Shown here one piece after another: positions 1 to 9,015 of a stretch of DNA of 64,000 nt; the first letter of the stretch is position 1, and every line of letters starts with the position of its first letter. A program made the translations under genes and the position numbers. A model generated the notes under the pieces. That model made no database searches. It was not told where the DNA came from and saw nothing but the letters and a program-made list of their open reading frames with translations. This DNA comes from Bradyrhizobium sp. JYMT SZCCT0180 (lineage in GTDB: Bacteria; Pseudomonadota; Alphaproteobacteria; Rhizobiales; Xanthobacteraceae), in NCBI RefSeq assembly GCF_018130165.1, contig NZ_JAFCLZ010000004.1, positions 1 through 64,000 of the forward strand, written 5' to 3'.

Positions 1-156
1 TTCACCGCTGCCCTGTATGCTCGTGTGCAGCTTTTTTAGTGCAAATCGCACACGAGACCGCGGGTGCAGCGCGCACCCGGTCTTTCCTGCGCCCTCTCGA
101 TAAGAGGGCAAGGAATTTCTGGCAAAGCTCGGGCGTAATGCGTCGCGAGATCGCGG
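1..156 (-). repeat. Dispersed repeat, inverted copy of the one at 45.6 kb
   Basis: Reading the minus strand, this stretch matches positions 45581-45734 almost throughout. Shared landmarks are the CGACGCATT.CGCCCGAGCTTTGCCAG block, a short GC hairpin around CCCTCTTATCGAGAGGG, and the GTGTGCACACGAGCATACAGGGCAGCGG end. It contains no convincing gene. The window edge probably cuts the element. Similar segments are, from memory, common in Bradyrhizobium genomes; that part is recall, while the match between the two copies is read directly. Confidence 0.8.
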
Positions 157-170
157 CTACATATTCAGTT

Positions 171-271
171 GTCATCACCCGCGAAAGCGGGTGATCCAGT
201 ATCCCAGAGACGCCAATGATTGAATCGAGAAGCCGCGGCGTACTGGGTCACCCGCCTTCGCGGGCGACGAC
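171..271. repeat. REP-like palindromic element
   Basis: The left arm carries CACCCGCGAAAGCGGGTG and the right arm carries CACCCGCCTTCGCGGGCG, each a small hairpin; GTACTGGGT/ATCCAGTA blocks flank them. This is the architecture of a bacterial REP/BIME element. The rest of the gap up to 443 holds no gene I can support; the short ORFs there lack any recognisable domain. It lies directly upstream of the aminotransferase gene. Confidence 0.65.
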
Positions 272-443
272 ATCGGTGGGTGGGGCCCGCACCGCCGCCC
301 TTCTCCCCCAAAATCCACTCAAAATCGACGCTGGCGCCGATGGTTAATCGCGTCTTAACCTCGCCGTATCTATGGTGGTTTGATCCGCTGCCGGTCGCTC
401 CGTCCGTCCCCCGACCGCAATTGAAAGTGTTGGCGTTTTAGAC

Positions 444-1670
444 ATGGCAATGACCGCCTCTTCCGGCGTGGCGCAGGGCGCCGGCAGTGTCCCCGCTGCC
501 GGTCAGGCCGACCGTTCGCCGTTTCTGCGGACCGCCGAGCTTCTGGCTCCCTATCAACCCGGTAAGCCATTGATCGCGTTATCGTTAGGCGAACCGCAGC
601 ATCCTGTCCCGAGCTTTGTCGGGCCGGTGCTGGCCCAGCACATCGCCGATTTCGGCCGTTACCCGATCGCCAAGGGCATCGACTCGTTCCGCCGGGCGGT
701 CGCAAACTGGCTCTCGGGCCGGTTCCAGCTGCGCCGGGCAATGGATCCCGAGAGCGAAATTCTGGTGCTGAACGGCAGCCGCGAAGGCCTGTTCTTCGCC
801 GCGATCACCGCCGCGCGCTATGTCGGCCCGCGCAAGGGCAGGCCGGCGATCCTGATGCCGAACCCGTTCTATCCGGCCTATGGCGCCGGCGCGCGCGCCG
901 CCAATTGCGAACCGATCTATCTGCCGACCACGCTCGCCAACGGCTTTCTGCCGGATCTCGATGCGCTCGATGAGGCGACGCTGGCGCGCACGGTTGCGAT
1001 GTTCATCGCCTCGCCCGCCAATCCGCAAGGGTCCGTCGCCTCGCGCGACTACTTCACCCGTCTGGTGCAACTCGCCGATCGCTACGGCTTCATGATCCTG
1101 AGCGACGAGTGTTATTCGGAAATCTACACCAAACAGGCGCCGGGCAGCGTGCTCGAATGCGCAGGATCCGATTTCAGCAACGTCGTGGCGTTTCAATCGC
1201 TGTCGAAGCGCTCGAACCTGCCGGGCATGCGCGTCGGCTTTGCGGCCGGCGACAAGAAATTTCTCAGCGTCTTTCACGAACTGCGCAACGTCGCCGCCCC
1301 GCAGGTGCCGGTGCCGCTGCAGCACGTCGCGGTCGCCGCCTATAGCGACGAGGCGCATGTCGAGGAAAACCGCCGGCTCTATCGCATCAAGTTCGATCTC
1401 GCCGATCAGATCCTCGGCAATCGCTACGGCTATGCCAGACCCGCCGGCGGCTTCTGCGTCTGGCTCGATGTATCGGACCGCGGCGGCGACGAGGCTGCGA
1501 CGGTGCAGCTCTATCGCGATGCCGGCGTGCGCGTGATCCCCGGAACCTATCTGTCGCGTCCGCAAAACGACGGCAGCAATCCCGGCGCCGGCTATATCCG
1601 CCTGGCGCTGGTATCGGACAGTGAATCAACGGCCGAGGCGTTGCACCGCCTGGTCGAAACTTTGGCTTAA
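444..1670 (+). CDS. dapC: Aminotransferase class I/II, DapC-like
   Basis: A 408-residue fold-type I PLP aminotransferase, most like N-succinyl-LL-diaminopimelate aminotransferases of the DapC type. In the lysine/peptidoglycan pathway that enzyme aminates N-succinyl-2-amino-6-ketopimelate using glutamate. Visible landmarks are LSLGEPQHPVP near residue 47, PANPQG at 191-196 (substrate-carboxylate region), SDECYSE with Asp221 expected to pair with the pyridine nitrogen, and SLSKRSNLPGMR with Lys255 as Schiff-base lysine; that last motif is characteristic of DapC-like enzymes. The start could be ATG 444 or ATG 450, and neither has a strong ribosome site. ftsK follows after 12 bases, so the two may be cotranscribed. 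Substrate is inferred from motif similarity. Confidence 0.8.
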   Translation: MAMTASSGVAQGAGSVPAAGQADRSPFLRTAELLAPYQPGKPLIALSLGEPQHPVPSFVGPVLAQHIADFGRYPIAKGIDSFRRAVANWLSGRFQLRRAMDPESEILVLNGSREGLFFAAITAARYVGPRKGRPAILMPNPFYPAYGAGARAANCEPIYLPTTLANGFLPDLDALDEATLARTVAMFIASPANPQGSVASRDYFTRLVQLADRYGFMILSDECYSEIYTKQAPGSVLECAGSDFSNVVAFQSLSKRSNLPGMRVGFAAGDKKFLSVFHELRNVAAPQVPVPLQHVAVAAYSDEAHVEENRRLYRIKFDLADQILGNRYGYARPAGGFCVWLDVSDRGGDEAATVQLYRDAGVRVIPGTYLSRPQNDGSNPGAGYIRLALVSDSESTAEALHRLVETLA

Positions 1671-1682
1671 TCGCAGGGCCCC

Positions 1683-4133
1683 ATGAGCATGCCAGCGATC
1701 GAACGTGTCATTCCCCTGGTCGGCCATCTGCCGGCCTCGATCCGCGACGCGCTGGCGCGGCGCCTGCGGGAGGTCGCAGGCCTGTGCCTGATCGCGATCT
1801 CCGGCGTCGCTGCCGCCGCGCTGATGACGTGGTCGGTGCAGGATCCGAGTTTAAGCCACGCGACCTCGCGTGCGATCCGCAACGTTCTCGGCTATCCCGG
1901 CGCGATCGGCGCCGATCTGTTGATGCAGATTCTCGGGCTTGGCGCGATCATGCTGATCCTGCCCGTCGCGGTGTGGGGCTGGCGCATGCTGACCCATCGC
2001 ACCTTCGACCGCGAAGCGTTGCGCCTGGCCTGCTGGATCCTCTGCACCATCATTGCGGCAGGCTTTGCCAGCTGCTGGCCGAACGGCGGCGCATGGCCGC
2101 TGCCGACCGGGCTTGGCGGCGTTGTCGGTGATGCGCTGGTGCGTGCGCCGGCCGTAATCTTCGGGCCCGCCGGTTTCATCTACCGCCTAGTGCTCGGCAT
2201 CATCCTGTTCGCGGCGATGTGCGCCACCTTCCTGTTTGCGAGCGGCTGGGGTTCGCGTCCGCGCGACGACGAGGAGCTGACACCGATCGAGGACGACGAC
2301 GCGCCGTTCGAGGAAGTGCGCGATCGCAGTTCGGTCTCGCTCGGCTGGGTCTATCATGCCCTGATGAGCGCCAAGGCCCGGCTCGGCTGGCTGATGTCGA
2401 CGGCCTACCGTTCGCTGGTCGCAAGCGCGCCGCAGCCCCGTACCGCCTCGTTCGAACGGCAGGAGCCCAGTCTCGGCGGCCGCCCGGCGCCATCGATTGC
2501 CCCGCAGGCCGAGGAAGAATACGAGCACGAGGAAGAGGAAGAAGACGAGGAAGAGGAAGCCCCCGTCGCCCGCGCCCCGCGCAAGAAGGCAGCAGCGCCA
2601 AAAGCATCGACACGCAAAGACAAGTTCGAGCTGCCCGCGGTCTCGATGCTCACGGCACCAAAAGCCTCCGATCGCCAGCCGCTCAGCAAGAGCGAACTGG
2701 AAGCCAATTCGCGCGCGCTGGAAGGCGTGCTCGGCGACTTCGGCGTCCGCGGCGAGATCGTCAAGGCCAATCCTGGCCCGGTCGTGACGCTGTACGAACT
2801 CGAGCCCGCGCCCGGCATCAAATCCTCGCGCGTCATCGGCCTCGCCGACGACATCGCCCGCTCGATGAGCGCGCTGTCGGCACGCGTCGCCGTGGTGGCC
2901 GGCCGCAACGCCATCGGCATCGAATTGCCGAACGCGCACCGCGAAAAGGTCTATCTGCGCGAGCTGCTGTCGCTCAAAGACGAGTCGCACGCCAAGCTGC
3001 CGCTCTGCCTCGGCAAGAACATCGGCGGCGAATCCATCATCATCGACCTGGCGCGCACGCCGCATATGCTGATCGCCGGCACCACCGGCTCCGGTAAATC
3101 GGTCGCCATCAACACCATGATCCTCAGCCTGGTCTACCGGCTGCGGCCGGATCAGTGCCGGCTGATCATGGTCGATCCCAAAATGCTCGAACTCTCCGTC
3201 TATGACGGCATCCCGCATCTGCTGACGCCTGTGGTGACCGACCCGAAGAAGGCCGTGGTCGCGCTGAAATGGGCGGTCCGCGAGATGGAAGAGCGCTACA
3301 AGAAGATGTCCAAGCTCGGTGTCCGCAACATCGACGGCTACAACCAGCGTCTGGTCGAAGCCAAGGGCAAGGGCGAGGAGCTGACGCGCACGGTGCACAC
3401 CGGCTTCGACAAGGAAAGCGGCAAGGCGATCTACGAGGACGAAAAGCTCGACCTCGAACCGCTGCCCTACATCGTAATCATCGTCGACGAAATGGCCGAC
3501 CTGATGATGGTCGCCGGCAAGGATATCGAAGGCGCGGTGCAGCGGCTGGCGCAGATGGCGCGCGCCGCGGGCCTGCACGTGATCCTCGCCACGCAGCGTC
3601 CGTCGGTCGACGTCATCACCGGCACCATCAAGGCGAACTTCCCGACCCGCATCGCGTTTCAGGTCACGTCGAAAATCGACAGCCGCACCATCCTCGGCGA
3701 AATGGGCGCCGAGCAACTGCTCGGCCAGGGCGACATGCTCTATATGGCCGGCGGCGGACGCATCAGCCGCGTGCACGGCCCGTTTGCTTCCGACGAGGAA
3801 GTCGAAAAGGTCGTGCGCCATCTCAAGACGCAGGGCCAGCCTGAATATCTCGAGGCCGTTACGGCGGAAGAACCTGCCGAAGGCGAGGACGGCGCGGTAT
3901 TCGATTCCACCGGCATGGGCGGTGACGGCGGCGGCGACCTGTTCCAGCAGGCCGTGGCGATCGTCAAGCGCGACCGCAAGGCCTCGACCTCCTACATTCA
4001 ACGCCGGCTGCAAATCGGCTACAACCGCGCGGCGTCATTGATGGAGCGGATGGAACTCGAAGGCATCGTCGGCCAGGCCAACCACGCCGGCAAACGCGAA
4101 ATTCTGGTCGAGGAAGAAGAGAGCGGTTTCTAG
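1683..4133 (+). CDS. ftsK: DNA translocase FtsK
   Basis: An 816-residue FtsK/SpoIIIE-family motor that pumps chromosome termini apart at the division septum and activates dimer resolution. The N-terminal ~200 residues hold four hydrophobic segments. A short linker contains a strongly acidic run near residues 276-295 ([14 protein letters not shown]). The RecA-like motor has Walker A GTTGSGKS at about 466-473 and a Walker B-like [11 protein letters not shown] near 600. The C-terminal ~65 residues form the winged-helix gamma domain expected to read KOPS sites. The linker is much shorter than in E. coli FtsK, as is common outside enterics. It sits between an aminotransferase and lolA, a frequent alphaproteobacterial order. 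Confidence 0.96.
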   Translation: MSMPAIERVIPLVGHLPASIRDALARRLREVAGLCLIAISGVAAAALMTWSVQDPSLSHATSRAIRNVLGYPGAIGADLLMQILGLGAIMLILPVAVWGWRMLTHRTFDREALRLACWILCTIIAAGFASCWPNGGAWPLPTGLGGVVGDALVRAPAVIFGPAGFIYRLVLGIILFAAMCATFLFASGWGSRPRDDEELTPIEDDDAPFEEVRDRSSVSLGWVYHALMSAKARLGWLMSTAYRSLVASAPQPRTASFERQEPSLGGRPAPSIAPQAEEEYEHEEEEEDEEEEAPVARAPRKKAAAPKASTRKDKFELPAVSMLTAPKASDRQPLSKSELEANSRALEGVLGDFGVRGEIVKANPGPVVTLYELEPAPGIKSSRVIGLADDIARSMSALSARVAVVAGRNAIGIELPNAHREKVYLRELLSLKDESHAKLPLCLGKNIGGESIIIDLARTPHMLIAGTTGSGKSVAINTMILSLVYRLRPDQCRLIMVDPKMLELSVYDGIPHLLTPVVTDPKKAVVALKWAVREMEERYKKMSKLGVRNIDGYNQRLVEAKGKGEELTRTVHTGFDKESGKAIYEDEKLDLEPLPYIVIIVDEMADLMMVAGKDIEGAVQRLAQMARAAGLHVILATQRPSVDVITGTIKANFPTRIAFQVTSKIDSRTILGEMGAEQLLGQGDMLYMAGGGRISRVHGPFASDEEVEKVVRHLKTQGQPEYLEAVTAEEPAEGEDGAVFDSTGMGGDGGGDLFQQAVAIVKRDRKASTSYIQRRLQIGYNRAASLMERMELEGIVGQANHAGKREILVEEEESGF

Positions 4134-4275
4134 AGCGATTTCAAGCGATTGGGCCCACTAACGAACTGAATTTGGCGTAATAATTCTCACGGAAAAACGA
4201 TATCTCCTTTGGTCGAAAGCGCGATAAAACCACCGGCAGTGGGACGATCCGTTGAATAGAGATTCGAAATACCTG

Positions 4276-5115
4276 ATGACACACTACTTTACCCATCGCG
4301 GCATCCGTTACGGACTGGCGCTTGTGATCGCCACGTCCGTTGCCGGCGCAGCGACATCAGGCTTTTCGCAGAACGTTCCGGTCCCAAAGCCCGCACCCAA
4401 GACCCGCGACGGCGGCGTGCAGCTGAGCGCGCAGGATTCGCAAAAAGGTCCGGCGACGACAGGTGCGACCCAGGCGCCGCCGAAGGCGGGGGCGATGCAA
4501 GCGCCGCCGAACCCGTTCATTCCCGATCCAAATCGCAACGTGCCCGCCAATATTTTCGCGACCTTCGATGCCAACCAGAAGGCGCAGGCCGCCAGGGTGA
4601 GTTCGTATCTGTCGTCGCTGCAGACACTGGTCGGAAATTTCGTCCAGGTCGGGCCGGACGGCAGCAAGACCAAGGGCGACTTCGTGATCCAGAAGCCGGG
4701 CAAGGTGCGCTTCGAGTATGACGCGCCGAGCCAGATCGCGATCGTTGCCGACGGATCATCGCTCGCGGTGCGCGACAAGAAGCTCGCGACCCAGGACATC
4801 TATCCGTTGTCGCAGACGCCGCTCCGGTTCCTGCTGTCGGACCGTATCGATCTGTTGAAGGATACCAACGTCGTCAGCGTCACCGCCGATGACGTCTTCA
4901 TCAGCGTCACCATCGAGGAGAAGCAGGCGCTGATCGGCACCAGCCGGTTGATGCTGATGGTCGGCACCAAGGACGGCCAGCTCAAGCAATGGACCGTGAC
5001 CGACCCGCAGGGCTACGACACCACGGTCGCGGTCTATAATCTGGATACGTCGAAGAAAGTCGATCCCGGCCTGTTCAAGATCGATTTCACCAATTATTCG
5101 GTGCCGCCAGGCTAG
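4276..5115 (+). CDS. lolA: Outer-membrane lipoprotein carrier LolA family
   Basis: A LolA-family periplasmic carrier that would take lipoproteins from the LolCDE exporter to the outer membrane. From ATG 4276 it is 279 residues with a signal peptide (basic start, then GLALVIATSVAGAATSGFSQ), a Pro/Ala/Gln-rich spacer to about residue 90, and a LolA-like beta domain with NFVQVGPDGSKTKGDFVI and FEYDAPSQIAIVADG. A TTG at 4252 in frame would add eight residues before the signal peptide; ATG 4276 gives a cleaner signal. The spacer is longer than in E. coli LolA. It follows ftsK by 142 bases. Function is assigned by domain resemblance. Confidence 0.85.
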   Translation: MTHYFTHRGIRYGLALVIATSVAGAATSGFSQNVPVPKPAPKTRDGGVQLSAQDSQKGPATTGATQAPPKAGAMQAPPNPFIPDPNRNVPANIFATFDANQKAQAARVSSYLSSLQTLVGNFVQVGPDGSKTKGDFVIQKPGKVRFEYDAPSQIAIVADGSSLAVRDKKLATQDIYPLSQTPLRFLLSDRIDLLKDTNVVSVTADDVFISVTIEEKQALIGTSRLMLMVGTKDGQLKQWTVTDPQGYDTTVAVYNLDTSKKVDPGLFKIDFTNYSVPPG

Positions 5116-5121
5116 CTCAGA

Positions 5122-5221
5122 CCTCATCCTGAGGAGCGCGCCTCTTGCGCGCGTCTCGAAGGATGGCCCCACACTCAACTCATCCTTCGAGACGCGGCCA
5201 AGTGGCCGCTCCAGGATGAGG
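5122..5221. repeat. Palindromic intergenic repeat (CCTCATCCTGAGG family)
   Basis: An imperfect inverted repeat runs from CCTCATCCTGAGGAGCG to CGCTCCAGGATGAGG, with inner arms TCTCGAAGGATG and CATCCTTCGAGACG. Members of the same family occur at 16116-16220, 20057-20200 and 61717-61846. It fills the lolA-xth gap and overlaps an in-frame upstream ATG of xth, which argues against that earlier start. Confidence 0.8.
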
Positions 5222-5257
5222 ATGTCTTTCCGATCAGGCCCTGATACATCAGCCCGC

Positions 5258-6073
5258 ATGCGTTTTTCCCTGACCACGTGGAATATCAACTCGGTGCGCC
5301 TGCGCATCGACATCGTCGCCAAATTCCTCAAATCGGTGCGGCCTGATGTCCTCTGCCTGCAGGAGACCAAATGCATCGACGGTGCCTTCCCGCTGAAGCG
5401 CTTCAAGCGCCTCGGCTATGAGCATGTCGCGCTGAACGGGCAGAAGGGCTATCACGGCGTCGCCATCGTCTCGAAACTGCCGTTCGAGACCAAGGATATC
5501 CGCACCTTCTGCGACAACATCGATTCGCGGCACATCTCGGTGGCGTTCGGCGAAAAGGCCCAGCTCGCAAAGCCGCTGGTGCTGCATAATTTCTACGTGC
5601 CCGCCGGCGGCGACATCCCCGATCCCGCGCTCAATCCGAAGTTCGATCACAAGCTGAAATTTCTCGACGAGATGAAAGCCTGCGAACCACTGCATCCCCG
5701 CGGCGACGACCGGCATATCCTGGTCGGCGACCTCAACGTGGCGCCGCATGAGAACGACGTGTGGTCGCACAAGCAGCTGTTGAAGGTGGTCTCGCACACC
5801 CCGATCGAATGCGAAAAACTGCTGGCGGCGCAGACCCATGGCGAATGGTTCGACGTCGCGCGCGAGCGCATCCCGATGTCGGAGAAGGTCTACACGTGGT
5901 GGAGCTACCGCGCCGCCGACTGGACCGTCGGCGACCGCGGCCGCAGGCTCGATCACATCTGGGTTTCGCGGGCGCTGAAGGATGGCATCAGCGATTTCCG
6001 CATCACCCGCGATGCCCGCGGCTGGGAGCGGCCGTCGGATCACGTGCCGGTTACGGTGACGCTGGAGGTGTGA
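5258..6073 (+). CDS. xth: Exodeoxyribonuclease III
   Basis: A 271-residue member of the Exo III/AP-endonuclease family, which cleaves 5' to abasic sites and trims 3' blocks in base excision repair. Landmarks are the N-terminal TTWNINSVRLR (catalytic Asn), CLQETK (metal-binding Glu) near residue 45, GDLNVAP (Asp/Asn), and the C-terminal WTVGDRGRRLDHIWVS and SDHVPV blocks (catalytic Asp/His). ATG 5258 is chosen because the family starts with this strand and because the earlier in-frame ATG at 5216 lies inside the palindromic repeat. It is convergent with the cNMP-binding gene, seven bases apart. Confidence 0.95.
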   Translation: MRFSLTTWNINSVRLRIDIVAKFLKSVRPDVLCLQETKCIDGAFPLKRFKRLGYEHVALNGQKGYHGVAIVSKLPFETKDIRTFCDNIDSRHISVAFGEKAQLAKPLVLHNFYVPAGGDIPDPALNPKFDHKLKFLDEMKACEPLHPRGDDRHILVGDLNVAPHENDVWSHKQLLKVVSHTPIECEKLLAAQTHGEWFDVARERIPMSEKVYTWWSYRAADWTVGDRGRRLDHIWVSRALKDGISDFRITRDARGWERPSDHVPVTVTLEV

Positions 6074-6079
6074 TTGCGA

Positions 6080-6520
6080 TCAGGTGCTAAGCTTGGCGCC
6101 GGCCATCAATATATCGCTGGCAAGCTGGCTGGTGCGGGTGGCGAGTTCGTCGCGCAGCGCCCGCGCAGCGGCAGGGTCGCTCTCGAGCACGCGCTGAAAC
6201 AGGCTGCGCGACACCCGGATCACGGTGGAATTTTCGATCGCAATCGCACTCGACGGCCGCTTCATCGCCACGATCAGCGCCAGCTCACCGATCAGGGCGC
6301 CGGGGCCTGCGATAACTTCAGCGCCGCCGTCCTCGACCCGGAACGCACCGCGCTGCACGATATAGCCCGCATCCGCCTCGTCGCCGGCGTTGAACAATTG
6401 GTCGCCGCGGCCGAATTCGCGTTGCTCCGAGCCGATCGCCAGCATGCGCAGCGCCGTCGTTCCCAACAGGCGCAGTGTCGGGACGCGCTCGAGCAGAGCT
6501 ACATCATCTTCGATCGACAT
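6080..6520 (-). CDS. Cyclic nucleotide-binding domain protein
   Basis: A 146-residue single-domain protein of the Crp cNMP-binding fold with no DNA-binding domain attached. It shows FGRGDQLFNAGDEADAGYIVQRGAFRVED (beta roll), then GPGALIGELALIVAMKRPSSAIAIENSTVIRVSR, the phosphate-binding-cassette region. The order regulator-then-cNMP domain on the same strand, 48 bases apart, matches the Brucella OtpR locus, where the partner was called a cAMP-dependent kinase regulatory subunit-like protein. I infer it modulates or accompanies the neighbouring response regulator. Whether it binds cAMP, c-di-GMP or nothing cannot be told from the sequence. Confidence 0.85.
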   Translation of the reverse strand: MSIEDDVALLERVPTLRLLGTTALRMLAIGSEQREFGRGDQLFNAGDEADAGYIVQRGAFRVEDGGAEVIAGPGALIGELALIVAMKRPSSAIAIENSTVIRVSRSLFQRVLESDPAAARALRDELATRTSQLASDILMAGAKLST

Positions 6521-6568
6521 ACGGAACCGGTGATGCCCAGGGAGGTACGATTCGTCGGCCGAATCGTA

Positions 6569-7255
6569 TCACGGCACCAGCTTGTAGCCACCGGCTTCCG
6601 TGACCAGGATCTCCGGATTGGCGGCGTCCTTCTCGATCTTCTGCCGCAGCCGGTAGATGTGGGTTTCCAGGGTGTGGGTGGTGACACCCGAATTATAGCC
6701 CCAGACTTCCTGCAGCAGCGTCTCGCGGGACACCGGCATCTGGCCGGCCCGGTACAGGAAGCGCAGGATCGCGGTTTCCTTCTCGGTCAGCCGCACCTTC
6801 CGGGCGTTGGCGCCGGTCAGCATCTTGGAGCCAGGCCGGAAGCTGTAGGGCCCGACCGAGAACACCGCGTCCTCGCTGGCCTCGTGCTGGCGCAGTTGCG
6901 CCCGGATCCGGGCCAGCAGCACGGCGAACCGGAACGGTTTTGCCACGTAGTCATTGGCGCCGGATTCAAGGCCCAAAATGGTATCCGAATCGGTGTCGTG
7001 GCCGGTCAGCATGATGATCGGCGCCTTGAAGCCCCCCTTGCGCAGGGAGCGGACCACTTCGCGGCCGTCGGTATCGGGCAGGCCGACATCCATCAGCACC
7101 AGATCTGGGGAATTGGCCTTGGCGGCGCTGGCGCCCTTGGCCCCGGTATCGACCGCGGAGGCTTCGAACTCCTCATGCAGTGATAATTGCTCAACCAGCG
7201 TGTCGCGCAGATCGGTATCGTCATCCACGATCAGGATCTTGCGGGCATTGGCCAT
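6569..7255 (-). CDS. cenR: OmpR-family response regulator, CenR/OtpR-like
   Basis: A 228-residue two-component regulator. The receiver domain has acidic pocket IVDDDTD (10-16), phospho-acceptor Asp56 in LVLMDVGLP, TGHD and Lys106 in YVAKPF. The C-terminal winged helix (~130-226) has LTEKETAILRFLY, VWGYNSGVTTHTLETHIYRLRQKIE and GGYKLVP. Length, sequence character and pairing with a cNMP-binding protein suggest orthology to CenR of Caulobacter and OtpR of Brucella, regulators of envelope integrity; that orthology is an inference. No histidine kinase is adjacent, so the partner kinase must lie elsewhere. The 260-base gap to the divergent L,D-transpeptidase gene must hold both promoters. Confidence 0.85.
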   Translation of the reverse strand: MANARKILIVDDDTDLRDTLVEQLSLHEEFEASAVDTGAKGASAAKANSPDLVLMDVGLPDTDGREVVRSLRKGGFKAPIIMLTGHDTDSDTILGLESGANDYVAKPFRFAVLLARIRAQLRQHEASEDAVFSVGPYSFRPGSKMLTGANARKVRLTEKETAILRFLYRAGQMPVSRETLLQEVWGYNSGVTTHTLETHIYRLRQKIEKDAANPEILVTEAGGYKLVP

Positions 7256-7515
7256 AGGTACGATCCTCTAGAGGCAGGCGGCGGACACAAATGGGAGCGT
7301 CTCAAGCCGGTCTTGGTCGGTTGGTCGATGACGAAACTGGTTCGCGGGCGAACCTCGGTCATCGGGTACGGAATCAGGTAGGAGATTGTTACAATTTCAC
7401 AAGGCGAACCGCAGTGTATCCCAGATTCGAGAGGCTGTTGGATGAATGTCCTGTAATGGGCGTCAAATAGAGCAATTGCGGCCGGGGACGCAACCCCAGG
7501 ATTTGGACGTTTGGC

Positions 7516-8085
7516 ATGGGAAACACCAATTTTTCAATCACTTATGAGACAGAAGCGCGTGATCGGCCGCTCTCGGCGATCAGGGTTCACCGCGCCGCCG
7601 GCGACCCGCGCCGGGGCTGGCTGACGGCGGACGGCTGGACCGTCCCGGTGGCACTTGGCCGCGGCGGCATCCTCGCCAACAAGCGCGAAGGCGATGGCGG
7701 CACCCCGCGGGGCACCTACCGGCCGCTGCAATTATGGTGGCGCGCCGACCGCCACTCGCGCCCGCCAACCTTTCTGCCGGTCCGGCCAATCCGGCCCGAG
7801 GACGGCTGGTGCGAAGACCCCAAGGACCGCCATTACAACCAGCCGATACGGCTCATGCGCGAGGAGGCCGGCGACCGCCTCACGCGCGACGATCACCTCT
7901 ATGACTTCATCGTCGAGATCGATCACAACAGCGCGCCGCGTATTGCCGGCCGCGGCAGCGCGGTGTTCCTGCATCTGGCGCGCACGAATTTTTCCGCGAC
8001 GGCAGGCTGCGTTTCAATGACAAAGTCTGCGATGCTGCGGTTGCTGCGGCGGATGGGGCCGCAAACCAAAATCATTATTGGATGA
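7516..8085 (+). CDS. L,D-transpeptidase catalytic-domain (YkuD) protein
   Basis: A 189-residue YkuD-fold protein. Expected landmarks are present: GILANKREGDGGTPRGTY, a His in VFLHLAR near 152, and the catalytic T-A-G-C-V-S-M with Cys165. Such enzymes make 3-3 peptidoglycan cross-links or attach proteins to peptidoglycan. I see no signal peptide or transmembrane segment in the first 30 residues, so export is unclear; this subgroup of short YkuD proteins is often annotated without a signal. It lies opposite the CenR-like regulator, which fits an envelope role. Its end overlaps the upstream-most start of the next ORF. Confidence 0.85.
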   Translation: MGNTNFSITYETEARDRPLSAIRVHRAAGDPRRGWLTADGWTVPVALGRGGILANKREGDGGTPRGTYRPLQLWWRADRHSRPPTFLPVRPIRPEDGWCEDPKDRHYNQPIRLMREEAGDRLTRDDHLYDFIVEIDHNSAPRIAGRGSAVFLHLARTNFSATAGCVSMTKSAMLRLLRRMGPQTKIIIG

Positions 8086-8110
8086 ACTTCATTTCAGGGA
8101 TGCGGGGATC

Positions 8111-8896
8111 ATGCAGGACAGACATCAGATTGCGTCTGCATCGCAGACGTTGCACGACCATTGGCGCGCCGGCACCAAGCTTGACGCGCTCGAGGCCCGG
8201 CTGCGGCCACAGGACCGCATCGAGGCATATGCGATCCAGGCCGCGATCGAAAGATTTTCGACGGCCCATCTGTTCGGCTGGAAGATCGCGGCCACCAGCG
8301 AGGCCGGGCAGAAGCACATCAATGTCGACGGTCCGATGGCCGGACGCATTCTCGCCGAGACCGTGATATCAGACGGCGGCACGGCGTCGATGGCCGGCAA
8401 CGAAATGCGCGTTGCCGAGCCGGAATTTGCGTTTCGCATGCGCTACGATCTGCCGTCGCGATCGACGCCCTACACGGTGAGCCAGGTGCTCGATGCCGTG
8501 GACACGCTGCATCCGGCGATCGAGATTCCGGATTCGCGCTTTTCGGATTTCGTCAGCGCCGGTGACGCCCAGATCATCGCCGACAACGCCTGCGCGCATT
8601 TGTTCGTGCTCGGCCCGGCCACGACGGCGGACTGGCGCGCGCGCGATCTGGTCGAGGAACGGCCTGTCACCACGCTACGCGGCCAGCAATTCGTCGGTCA
8701 CGGCAAGAACGTGCTGGGCGATCCCCGGCTGGCACTGACCTGGCTCGCCAACGAATTGCGCCAGCTGGGCGTGACGCTGAAGGCGGGCCGGGTCGTCACC
8801 ACAGGCACCTGCCATCCGCCGCTGCCGATCCAGGCTGGCGATTTCTGCGCGGTTGATTTCGGGGTGCTGGGGAAAGTGTCGGTGGGGTTCGAGTAG
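8111..8896 (+). CDS. 2-keto-4-pentenoate hydratase / fumarylacetoacetase-family protein
   Basis: A 261-residue protein of the MhpD/FAH-fold family, whose members hydrate 2-oxopent-4-enoate or decarboxylate oxalocrotonate in meta-cleavage pathways. Visible blocks are LFGWKIAATSEAGQ, VAEPEFAFRM (metal-binding Glu residues), HPAIEIPDSRF, and the C-terminal GTCHPPLPIQAGD. ATG 8111 has GGGGA upstream; an alternative ATG 8078 would overlap the transpeptidase gene. No other aromatic degradation gene is nearby, so the true substrate is open. A large perfect palindrome follows the stop. Confidence 0.8.
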   Translation: MQDRHQIASASQTLHDHWRAGTKLDALEARLRPQDRIEAYAIQAAIERFSTAHLFGWKIAATSEAGQKHINVDGPMAGRILAETVISDGGTASMAGNEMRVAEPEFAFRMRYDLPSRSTPYTVSQVLDAVDTLHPAIEIPDSRFSDFVSAGDAQIIADNACAHLFVLGPATTADWRARDLVEERPVTTLRGQQFVGHGKNVLGDPRLALTWLANELRQLGVTLKAGRVVTTGTCHPPLPIQAGDFCAVDFGVLGKVSVGFE

Positions 8897-8904
8897 GCGG
8901 CGCT

Positions 8905-8996
8905 CGTCATTGCGAGGAGCGCAGCGACGAAGCAATCCATCCCTCCGCAGAAAGTAAAGAGTGGATTGCTTCGTCGCTGCGCTCCTCGCAATGACG
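8905..8996. repeat. Perfect 35-bp inverted repeat between convergent genes
   Basis: Left arm 8905-8939 and right arm 8962-8996 are exact reverse complements over 35 bases (starting CGTCATTGCGAGGAGCGCAG), separated by a 22-base loop. A single-arm relative (TCATTGCAAGCGAGGCGAAGCAATCCA) occurs near 20057. The element sits between the convergent hydratase and yggS genes and could fold as a long hairpin on either transcript. It lacks a U-tract, so I call it a REP-type repeat rather than an intrinsic terminator. Confidence 0.9.
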
Positions 8997-9015
8997 AAAG
9001 GATAGATCGCGCGGC

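Noticed and set aside
2187..4013. 608-residue minus-strand frame over ftsK
   Set aside because: Shadow of ftsK; no domain, and the acidic linker of FtsK reads as a Phe/Leu run.
5216..5257. Earlier ATG for xth
   Set aside because: It lies in the final bases of the 5122-5221 repeat; the family sequence begins at ATG 5258.
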